64,000 bases of DNA from Paenibacillus sp. PK3_47 (lineage in GTDB: Bacteria; Bacillota; Bacilli; Paenibacillales; Paenibacillaceae): positions 3,658,001-3,722,000 of the forward strand of contig NZ_CP026029.1 of the NCBI RefSeq assembly GCF_023520895.1, in the 5' to 3' direction. Positions 36,884-44,243 of this stretch are shown here, piece after piece. The stretch's first letter is position 1, and each line of letters begins with the position of its first letter. A program made the position numbers and the translations under genes. The notes beneath the pieces were generated by a model. It saw only the letters and a program-made list of their open reading frames with translations, was not told the DNA's origin and did not search any database.

Positions 36884-38341
36884 TCAGATAAAGCTGCGGA
36901 GGGAAGGTGCCTTCCGGACCTTGTAATTCTGTTCATAAGCGTAGGCCAGCCTGATCAGCTGCGGCTCGCAGTAAGCCCGGGCTGAGAAGGCTACGCCAAA
37001 GGGTGCGCCTGCCGAAGTATAACCGGAAGGTACGACGATTGAAGGGTAACCGGCGCGTGAGGTGATCCGTGAACCAAAATCGGCGGGGAACAGCAGCGCG
37101 TCAAGCTGATGCTCCTTCATGGTGGCGTCGATCCCCTCTTCCTTGCAGAGCTGAAGATCGGTTATGCGGTCACGGAGGTACTGTGGTTCCGTTAGCGTGC
37201 CGGAGGTAGTATATTCAGCAGAGATCAGCGTCGCCTGCCCGTAACGCAGCGTTTCTACAGGATGGGCATGGTTAAAATCGATAATATCCTTCAGCGTGCG
37301 CATCGGTGCTCCCGGACCAAGCTGCGCCAGATAAGCGTTGAGCGAAGTCTTGAATTCATTGAGCACAACGGAGGAGTATTTGATTTCACGCGCTGTCCTG
37401 ATATCGGCAGGGTCAATGATGACTGCCCCCAGCTCGCGCATTTTGTCTACGGAAGCGTTGAACAGCGCCAGCTGCTCATCCGTCAGCTCCTCGAAATAGT
37501 AATCCCGCGGAATGCCGATTCTTGCGCCCTTTAGACCGTCTTCATCCAGAAAAACAGTATAGTCTTCATGGACCTTCCCCGGATTGCTGCCCATCGCAGC
37601 ATCTTTGCTGTCCTGCCCCAGCATGGCATTCAGCAGCAGCACGGCATCGCGCACGGTTCTTGCCATCGGTCCGGCCGTATCCTGGGTATTGGACAGCGGA
37701 AGAATACCGGAGCGGCTGATTAATCCTACTGTGGGCTTGATTCCGATGATGGAGCCCAGGTTGCCGGGATTGAGAATGGAGCCGGAGGTTTCCGTTCCTA
37801 CCGAGACGGTGCAGAAATTGCAGGCTACCGCTACCGCAGATCCGGCGCTCGAGCCGCCTGTCGGTGTGGAGATATTATACGGGTTCAGCACCTGCCCCCC
37901 GCGTGAGCTGTAGCCTGTCGGCATCCCGTTTGTCATAAAATTGGCGAACTCCGTCATGTTGGCTTTGCCCATAATGATCGCCCCGGCCTCCCGCAGCTTT
38001 GTTACCAGAAACGCATCTTCACCCGCAAAAGAATCCGCAAGAGCCAATGACCCTGCGCTTGTATGCATTTTGTCCCCTGTATTGATATTATCTTTCAGCA
38101 GCACCGGAATTCCGTGCATCGGCCCCCTCGGGCCATGAAGCGAGCGTTCAGCATCGAGAGCTTCAGCGATGAACAGCGCATCCGGGTTGATCTCCAGCAC
38201 CGAGTTAATCGTCAAGCCGTTTTTGTCATGATCGGCAATGCGTTCATAATACTTGAGCACCAGTTGTCTGGAAGTAATCTCTCCTGCAGCAAGTGCAGCC
38301 TGAATCTCCGGAATAGTAGCCTCTACAATTTCAAAAGCCAT
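36884..38341 (-). CDS. Amidase-signature family amidase
   Basis: The 485-residue enzyme has the Ser-cisSer-Lys triad of amidase-signature enzymes: Lys83 (VLLKDNI), cis-Ser165 (TGGSSAGSAVAVA) and nucleophile Ser188 (GTETSGSILNPG). The sequence resembles the peptide amidase or GatA-like long-chain group, but no GatB or GatC gene is present, so it is not a tRNA amidotransferase subunit. There is no signal peptide. Its role may be in releasing ammonia or an acid from amides; the substrate is unknown. No terminator is visible between it and the convergent yciI-like gene. Confidence 0.9.
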   Translation of the reverse strand: MAFEIVEATIPEIQAALAAGEITSRQLVLKYYERIADHDKNGLTINSVLEINPDALFIAEALDAERSLHGPRGPMHGIPVLLKDNINTGDKMHTSAGSLALADSFAGEDAFLVTKLREAGAIIMGKANMTEFANFMTNGMPTGYSSRGGQVLNPYNISTPTGGSSAGSAVAVACNFCTVSVGTETSGSILNPGNLGSIIGIKPTVGLISRSGILPLSNTQDTAGPMARTVRDAVLLLNAMLGQDSKDAAMGSNPGKVHEDYTVFLDEDGLKGARIGIPRDYYFEELTDEQLALFNASVDKMRELGAVIIDPADIRTAREIKYSSVVLNEFKTSLNAYLAQLGPGAPMRTLKDIIDFNHAHPVETLRYGQATLISAEYTTSGTLTEPQYLRDRITDLQLCKEEGIDATMKEHQLDALLFPADFGSRITSRAGYPSIVVPSGYTSAGAPFGVAFSARAYCEPQLIRLAYAYEQNYKVRKAPSLRSFI

Positions 38342-38560
38342 GCGCGCCCACGCTTCTTCCCATATAGAATAGTTTTTCTTCCTCTATCTAACCACAATTT
38401 CCCTGGTGTTAATAGGAGTCTTTTTCAGCTTGGCAGCGCTTGCCGCGGACAGGCCAATACATATTTTGTTAGAAAGCTTCCTCCATTGGTTAAATACTTC
38501 ACATAACTTGCTTGGCAGTTCATGGAAGCCTGCCATATTACACTAGGAGGGAATACCATT

Positions 38561-39481
38561 TTGAAAAAACTAACAACAGTATTACTAGGATCTATGCTAA
38601 CCATCGGACTCACGGCTTGCGGTAACAATGAGGCAGTGCAGGATAATGCTGCAGCTAACAACACGTCTGCGGCGGTTACAGCTACCGCTTCACCTGCAGC
38701 TGAAGCTTCTGCTGCACCGGACGCCGGACAGGCTGCACAATCAGGGCCTATTACTGTAGAAGAATTGATTCAGAAATCAACAGAAGCCAGCGACCAGCTG
38801 ACCAGCTTTGCTATGGATTCTAATATTGTTCAAAATATTACCATTAAGCAGGGAGAGGAATCCCAAAATCAGGATGTAGAAATGAAAATGAAGTCCGAAT
38901 TTATCAAAGAGCCGCTGCAAATGCATCAGACGGTCCAGACGAATATGGCGGGCCAGCAGCAGGATGTTGAGCAGTACATTACAGCAGACGGGATCTACAG
39001 CTATACCAATGGACGTTGGGTCAAGCTGCCGGCGGAGATGACGGAGCAGATTACGGCCTCCATTCAGCAGCAGGCTGATCCGGAGAAGCAGCTGGAGCAG
39101 TTCAATACCCTTACTGAGTATACAAAAGTTACTGAAGAGGGCGATGACTATTTATTAACTGCCGAAGTCTCCGGTGACAGCGTCAAGGAGCTGGCCCAGA
39201 CCTATATGAATCAGGCGGCCGGTGGAGACAACCAGATGGGCGCACTGATGGAGCAAATGAATATCCAGAGCATGACTATCATGTCCGCAGTAAATAAGGA
39301 AACTTTTTTGCCGACCCAGACCAAGGTATCTATGGCGATGGACATGACTGCTGAAGGACAGAGCGTCGAGATGCAAATGAATATGGACGCCGCCATCAGC
39401 CGCCACAATGAGATTACCGAAATCAAGGTGCCGGAGGAAGCGCTCAGTGCAGAGGAAGTAACGATGCCGGCGGCGCAGTAA
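38561..39481 (+). CDS. Lipoprotein of the DUF6612/LppX-like type
   Basis: The 306-residue lipoprotein starts at TTG 38561, ten bases after AGGAGG (38545-38550). The signal peptide ends in the lipobox LTAC (Cys20). A low-complexity Ala/Thr/Pro/Ser spacer follows, then a LolA/LppX-like domain (TVEELIQKSTEASDQLTSFAM, VEQYITADGIYSY, NGRWVKL). Proteins of this type probably bind lipids or hydrophobic ligands at the cell surface. The transcript ends at a hairpin at 39504. Confidence 0.82.
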   Translation: MKKLTTVLLGSMLTIGLTACGNNEAVQDNAAANNTSAAVTATASPAAEASAAPDAGQAAQSGPITVEELIQKSTEASDQLTSFAMDSNIVQNITIKQGEESQNQDVEMKMKSEFIKEPLQMHQTVQTNMAGQQQDVEQYITADGIYSYTNGRWVKLPAEMTEQITASIQQQADPEKQLEQFNTLTEYTKVTEEGDDYLLTAEVSGDSVKELAQTYMNQAAGGDNQMGALMEQMNIQSMTIMSAVNKETFLPTQTKVSMAMDMTAEGQSVEMQMNMDAAISRHNEITEIKVPEEALSAEEVTMPAAQ

Positions 39482-39503
39482 CATATAAGCTTATGTGAAA
39501 TGC

Positions 39504-39546
39504 AAAAAGCCTGTATCCCGCATAATCTGCGGTGTACAGGCTTTTT
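39504..39546. terminator. Bidirectional terminator
   Basis: AAAAAGCCTGTA pairs perfectly with TACAGGCTTTTT around an inner CCGCA/TGCGG stem. A run of five T or more lies on both strands. Confidence 0.88.
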
Positions 39547-39590
39547 AGTGTGTTGCTTGGGGATTGCATTCCACATTTAGCTGAAGGGCG

Positions 39591-40180
39591 GGTAAAAGTA
39601 CCTCTCATTTAGTAAAAAGGCGAGCTGTGAGCGAAATCAAAGGTAAAAGTACCGCTCATTTGGCGAAAAAGCGAGCTGTGTGCGAAATCAAGGGTAAAAG
39701 TACCTCTCATTTGGCGAAAAGGCAGGCAGTGTGCGAAATCAAAGGTAAAAGTACCTCTCATATGGCGAAAAAGCGAGCTGTGTGCGAAATCAAAGGTAAA
39801 AGTACCTCTTATTTGGTGAAAAGGTGGCAGTGTGCGAAATCAAAGGTAAAAGTACCTCTCATTTGGCGAAAAGGCGGGATGTGTGCGAAATCAAAGGTAA
39901 AAGTACCTCTCAGTTGGTGAAAAAGCGAGCTGTGTGCGAAATCAAAGGTAAAAGTACCTCTCATTTAGCCGAAAGGCGTACTGTGTGCGAAATCAAGGGT
40001 AAAAGTACCTCTCATTTGGCGAAAAGGCAGGCAGTGTTCGAAATCAAAGGTAAAAGTACCTCTCATATGGCGAAAAAGCGAGCTGTGTGCGAAATCAAAG
40101 GTAAAAGTACCTCTCATTTCGCTAGAAAGCGGACTGTATGCGAAATCAAAGGTAAAAGTACCTCTCCAGCGCCACACAGC
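39591..40180. repeat. Tandem array of 51-bp palindromic units, subfamily A in inverted orientation (12 units)
   Basis: Hairpins GGTA-AAAG-TACC begin at 39591, 39642, 39693, 39744, 39795, 39845, 39896, 39947, 39998, 40049, 40100 and 40151. The period is 51 bases with one 50-base unit. Read as reverse complement, the flanks (AATGAG before and TTTGATT after the stem) are those of the array at 16.6 kb, so this is the same family. The loop is in the opposite sense relative to the flanks. A higher-order duplication of about 305 bp is visible (units at 39693 and 39744 match 39998 and 40049). Confidence 0.95.
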
Positions 40181-40204
40181 CCTTCACTCATTTCTCATAT
40201 CCAC

Positions 40205-40575
40205 CGCGCAGCCCAAAATCAACGGGAAAACTCCCGTACATTCCACCAAATCCACCGCGCAGCCCGAAATCAACGGGAAAATTCCCGTATATTCGGCCAG
40301 ACCACACGCGCAGCCCGAAATCAACGGGAAAACTCCCGTACATTCCGCCAAATCACCCGCGCAGTCCGAAATCAACGGGAAAATTCCCGTATATTCCACC
40401 AAATCCACCGCGCAGCCCGAAATCAACGGGAAAATTCCCGTATATTCGGCCAGACCGCACGCACAGGCCGGAATCAACGGGAAAACTCCCGTACATTCCG
40501 CCAAATCACCCGCGCAGGCCCAAATCAACTGGAAAATTCCCGTATATACCGCCAAACCGCTCGCGCAGCCAGGGC
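40205..40575. repeat. Tandem array of 51-bp palindromic units, subfamily B in inverted orientation (7 units)
   Basis: AACGGGAAAA hairpins begin at 40221, 40272, 40323, 40374, 40425, 40476 and 40527 with an exact 51-bp period; the last has the left arm changed to AACTGG. Loops are of two kinds, AAAC (ACGGGA-AAAC-TCCCGT) and AA (ACGGGAA-AA-TTCCCGT), and they partly alternate. Reverse complement flanks (GGTGATTTGGCG and GTTGATTTCGG) match subfamily B at 17.4 kb. It follows the A array directly. Confidence 0.93.
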
Positions 40576-40586
40576 ACAAAAGCCCC

Positions 40587-41081
40587 TTACTCCTGCACCA
40601 GCGAAAATCCCTCTTCCGCCAGATACTCTTCCGCTTCCCCGACGGTCTCGAAGGCCATCTCCAGCTGAATGCCGGCGTAGAGGTACCACAGATCCTCCTC
40701 AAATCTGAGACTCAGCTGATTTCCTTCCGGGTTAGCCCAAATTGTCTCGGCGGCCGGAGCAGCTTTTTTCTTTCTTTTACTTGGAGCGGGGGCTTCAGGA
40801 ATGTATGCGGATAATGAGGCGATTGATGCATCCAGCAGCTCACGCAGCTCAGCCTCAGAGTAATCGCGGATGTTGACCAGCCCTTTATTGTCTGTCTCAT
40901 AGCCCCGAAGCAGCCCGGCATATACAAATCCGTTGCCGTTCGGATGGAGATGGGAAGCGACGGTCTTTTTCTCATGCCGACTGCCTTCAAAATGATAGTT
41001 CACCCGGCCAAGGGACACGTCTTTGCGTTCCAGTTGGGGGTAGGAATCGAGAATCGCCATTTTTTGTTCAAAAGTCAGCAT
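40587..41081 (-). CDS. Conserved-looking hypothetical protein
   Basis: This 164-residue cytoplasmic protein starts at ATG 41081, six bases after GGAGG; the frame extends further but without a site. The N-terminal half (LTFEQKMAILDSYPQLERKDVSLGRVNYHF) and the C-terminal half (DLWYLYAGIQLEMAFETVGEAEEYL) are joined by an Ala/Pro/Lys linker, KRKKKAAPAAE. I do not recognise a family. It stands between the second palindromic array and a two-component system with no obvious partner. Confidence 0.72.
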   Translation of the reverse strand: MLTFEQKMAILDSYPQLERKDVSLGRVNYHFEGSRHEKKTVASHLHPNGNGFVYAGLLRGYETDNKGLVNIRDYSEAELRELLDASIASLSAYIPEAPAPSKRKKKAAPAAETIWANPEGNQLSLRFEEDLWYLYAGIQLEMAFETVGEAEEYLAEEGFSLVQE

Positions 41082-41188
41082 ATACAGCCTCCGGTTCACG
41101 GTTTCATATAGTAGTTGATTAACGTGCAAGTGATTATACCATGCCAGGGTAAAAGTAAACCACTTCCGCTTCCCGCATAGAAGCGGTG

Positions 41189-42604
41189 TTACAGCGCATG
41201 CGGAAGTGTCAGGATAAAAGTACAGCCCGGTTCCGGTCTGCTATCAAGCGCAAGGCTTCCGCCCATCGCTTCAGCCAGCAGCCGGCTGAAGGTCAGGCCA
41301 AGTCCCAGTCCGCGCAGCGTGCTCTGCTTGTCGCTGCCGCGGAAGAAGGCTTCGAATACCTTTTCGCAGTTCTCCGGCGTAATGCCCGGCCCGTTATCAG
41401 TGACAGTGATCACTGCGTTTCCGTGCGGAGCCTCAGTAAGGCTGACCGTCAGCTGGAGCGGGGTTCCGGGAACCGCGGCCTGCAGGCTGTTGTTCAGCAG
41501 ATTCACAATAATCTGCTGGATGCGCAGCGGGTCTCCCCGAAGCAGCAGAGGTTTGCCGGGCAGATGAAGCAGAGGGTCAAGGACCTCCCCGTTTTGGGTC
41601 AGCTTCCACTGATACACGATTTCTTCCAGCAGCGGTACGGCATCCAGCTTGTCGTGGCGGACTGCGACGATTCCCGCAGTCAATGCATTATAGTCCAGCA
41701 GATCGGCGACCATATGCTGAAGCCGTCCGGCTTCCAGCAGGGCGATATCGAGAAATTCAGCGGCTTCGTCACCTTCGACGACGCCCTCACGGACCGCATG
41801 AACCAGTCCCTTGATGGAAGTGACCGGTGTTTTCAGTTCATGGGAGACCCCTGCAAGCATGACTGCCCGGGACTGTTCGAACTGCTGCAGCTTACCCGCC
41901 ATCTCCTGAAAGGAGATCAGCAGCTCGTGAATTTCCCGCTCCTTGGCATTCGTATCCAGAACGATGTTATATTGCCCGCTGCTGATCTGGGCAGCGGCAG
42001 CGGCTACCTTCTGAACCGGCTTGGCAAGCTTGACCGACAGGAGATAGATCGTCAGCCAGCTCAGGACGATCAGGGAGATGATGATGATGGAGAAAAAAGT
42101 GATCTCCTCTTGCGGAATATGCTGCAGGGAGCGTTTGGACTGGAGCACAATGACTTGTCCGAGCGCTTCCCCGTCTCCCTGAATGGCAGCCGACGCCGCC
42201 TTGAATTCCGGGCTGCGCGCATCGGTAAGGCTGTCGTTAAGCTTATGCCGCATCTCCTCATCGGTTAGCTTTGGCTCCGAGAATAGCAGCTCGCCCTCAG
42301 GCCCGGTAATGATAACGCACATTTCTACCGTAACTTTAAAGAAACGCTTGCGGTCTTCGACCAGCTTCTGCAGCCCCGGGCTGATTTTGACAATGCCGTC
42401 TGGGCTGACGCTGCGGTCGGCAATTTCCTGGGCCAGCAGGGCGGTGGTCTGCATCCGGTTATTCATCGCTTCCTGCTGTATCCACCAGAACGTAAGCAGT
42501 GCGGTGACCAGCAGCCCGACACTGATGATCAGCAGGTAGCGGACTGTCCAGTACGAGAGAATGGAGGTGCGCTGTTTGTTTCCGGGAAGCTTTAAGTGAC
42601 CCAT
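41189..42604 (-). CDS. Sensor histidine kinase with HAMP domain
   Basis: The 471-residue kinase has membrane helices at about 23-43 and 169-189 with a 125-residue extracellular sensor between them. A HAMP domain (about 190-245) follows, then HisKA with phospho-accepting His255 (GVSHELKTPVTSIKGLV) and HATPase_c (NLLNNSLQAAV; VTDNGPGI; RGLGLGLTFSRLLAE). Its gene overlaps the end of the response regulator by 13 bases. The signal is unknown. Confidence 0.92.
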   Translation of the reverse strand: MGHLKLPGNKQRTSILSYWTVRYLLIISVGLLVTALLTFWWIQQEAMNNRMQTTALLAQEIADRSVSPDGIVKISPGLQKLVEDRKRFFKVTVEMCVIITGPEGELLFSEPKLTDEEMRHKLNDSLTDARSPEFKAASAAIQGDGEALGQVIVLQSKRSLQHIPQEEITFFSIIIISLIVLSWLTIYLLSVKLAKPVQKVAAAAAQISSGQYNIVLDTNAKEREIHELLISFQEMAGKLQQFEQSRAVMLAGVSHELKTPVTSIKGLVHAVREGVVEGDEAAEFLDIALLEAGRLQHMVADLLDYNALTAGIVAVRHDKLDAVPLLEEIVYQWKLTQNGEVLDPLLHLPGKPLLLRGDPLRIQQIIVNLLNNSLQAAVPGTPLQLTVSLTEAPHGNAVITVTDNGPGITPENCEKVFEAFFRGSDKQSTLRGLGLGLTFSRLLAEAMGGSLALDSRPEPGCTFILTLPHAL

Positions 42605-43272
42605 AGCTGATACCCCGTTCCTCTCAGCGTACGGATTTCGCCTTCCCCGGCAGGCCAGTGGGAGAGCGCCTGACGCAGTCTTTTAATCGACAGATCCACG
42701 GCCCGGTCACTTCCCTCGTAATCCATTTCCCACACATATTCAAGCAACTGCTCTCTTGTACAAATCTGATTAGGACGTTCGGCGAGGAATAACATTACCG
42801 ACATATCCCGCGGGCTGAGGTTGACCTCTGCGCCGTTAAGGAAAACAGCATGTGCTGAAAAATCTATAAACAGGCTGCCATAATGACGCTTGCGGCTGCC
42901 ATCCGACCACTGGGAAGGGCGGCGGAGCACCGCATTTACGCGGGCCACTACTTCCTCAGGAATAAAAGGCTTGGACATATAATCGTCAGCACCGCCGTCC
43001 AGTCCGGCCAGACGGTCTTTAATGCCGTCCCTTGCTGTCAGCATAATTACAGGACAGCTGCTCTTCTCACGGATCAGCCCAAGCAGCTCAAAGCCGTCCA
43101 TGTTCGGCAGCATAATATCAAGCAGGACCAGAGAAGGCGGAGCTTCTTCGAAGGCGGCCAGCGCACTTTGTCCGTCGGCGGCACGGGTAATGTGATAGCC
43201 TGCTTTTTTCAGATAGACGCTCAGCACCCGGGCAATCGCTTCCTCATCCTCTACAATTAAAATGGTTTTCAT
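42592..43272 (-). CDS. OmpR-family response regulator
   Basis: The 226-residue protein has a receiver domain (EDEE, phospho-acceptor Asp52 in LLDIMLPNMDG, Lys in YMSKPF). A winged-helix domain follows (LSPRDMSVMLFL, DRAVDLSIKRLRQAL). It is the first gene of the two-gene operon with the histidine kinase and is divergent from the YceI gene. The YceI gene is a possible target because they share the 151-bp intergenic region, but that is inference. Confidence 0.92.
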   Translation of the reverse strand: MKTILIVEDEEAIARVLSVYLKKAGYHITRAADGQSALAAFEEAPPSLVLLDIMLPNMDGFELLGLIREKSSCPVIMLTARDGIKDRLAGLDGGADDYMSKPFIPEEVVARVNAVLRRPSQWSDGSRKRHYGSLFIDFSAHAVFLNGAEVNLSPRDMSVMLFLAERPNQICTREQLLEYVWEMDYEGSDRAVDLSIKRLRQALSHWPAGEGEIRTLRGTGYQLWVT

Positions 43273-43423
43273 TAGATTTAAGCCTCCTCCGGGCCAGTGA
43301 AAATTACGACAATTTTACCACATTGTGTGCCTGCTTGCTTTGACTTATTCCCGACATATTGCCCTGTTAGAATAAGGGACAAGCCGATAGGGGCACTAAG
43401 ATAAACAAATGGAGGGAACAAGG

Positions 43424-44140
43424 ATGAAGAAAAAAACATGGGCCTGGGTTGGCGCCGGAGTCGTTATCGCAGGGGCAATCACAGCATTCATTTTACTCAA
43501 CAACAGCTTGGGCAATAACGTTGAAATCGAGTCCGTTATCCCAGCCGAGACGCAAGCAGGCAATTCATCAGGGACGGCAGCCGCAAATGCTGCGGAGACA
43601 GCGGGCGCTGCAGTCACGGCAGAGCAGTTGAATGGTGCATGGACCATCGCCGATACCTCGAAGGTATACTGGTCGGTAACGACGTCCCGTGAAACGGTCA
43701 ATTTTGTCAATGAAGAGGTTGCGGGGACCTGGAATGTGAATCTGGCGGATCCGGCTGCGATGACGGGTGAAGGAACGCTGGAGATGAGTGCCCTGGATTC
43801 CGGCAACGGCCAGCGGGACGAACATGTCAAAGGTGCGGACTATTTGAACATTGCGGAGTTCCCGCAGTCTACATTTGTAGTGAGCTCCTTCTCGGAGCTG
43901 CCGGCGGAGTGGACGGAAGGCACAGCGGTACCTGTAGAAATGCAGGGTACACTGACGGTAAAAGGTGTGGAAAAGGACGTTACTTTCCAGTCTCAAGCAG
44001 TGTACAGCGGCGGACAGCTGCTGCTCTCGGGAACAACAACTGTAACGTTCGAGGATTTCGGCTTAGCGAATCCGCATTCGATCGTGCTGGAAACCGAGAA
44101 CAATCTTGAAGTGCGCCTGGAGCTTGCACTGAACAAATAA
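43424..44140 (+). CDS. YceI-family protein with N-terminal membrane anchor
   Basis: The 238-residue exported protein has an N-terminal membrane helix (about 4-26), an Ala/Thr-rich linker, and a YceI lipocalin-like barrel (WTIADTSKVYWSVT, ADYLNIAEFPQSTFVVSSF, TLTVKGVEKDVTF). YceI proteins bind polyisoprenoids in the cell envelope. ATG 43424 follows GGAGGG. A TTGACT at 43340 and TAGAAT at 43368 lie upstream, but 22 bases apart, too far for a sigma-A promoter. Confidence 0.9.
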   Translation: MKKKTWAWVGAGVVIAGAITAFILLNNSLGNNVEIESVIPAETQAGNSSGTAAANAAETAGAAVTAEQLNGAWTIADTSKVYWSVTTSRETVNFVNEEVAGTWNVNLADPAAMTGEGTLEMSALDSGNGQRDEHVKGADYLNIAEFPQSTFVVSSFSELPAEWTEGTAVPVEMQGTLTVKGVEKDVTFQSQAVYSGGQLLLSGTTTVTFEDFGLANPHSIVLETENNLEVRLELALNK

Positions 44141-44176
44141 GCCTGTGTGTAACCTTCGACAAATTCACATAAAGAT

Positions 44177-44223
44177 GGGGACGTCTCACAGCCGGACAAT
44201 GGCTGAATGGGACGTCCCCTTTG
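44177..44223. terminator. Terminator between convergent YceI and PBP genes
   Basis: GGGGACGTC pairs with GACGTCCCC (44177-44219) around an AGCC/GGCT inner stem. T tracts are weak on both sides. Confidence 0.65.
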
Positions 44224-44243
44224 TATACCCTCTGGGCTATGTC

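Noticed and set aside
39627-40708. Open frames of up to 294 codons across the 39.6-40.6 kb arrays
   Set aside because: They are the same artefact of a repeat period that is a multiple of three. One frame shifts at the 50-base unit and there are no start signals.
43340-43373. Sigma-A promoter TTGACT/TAGAAT before the YceI gene
   Set aside because: The boxes are 22 bases apart, outside the usable range of 16-18.
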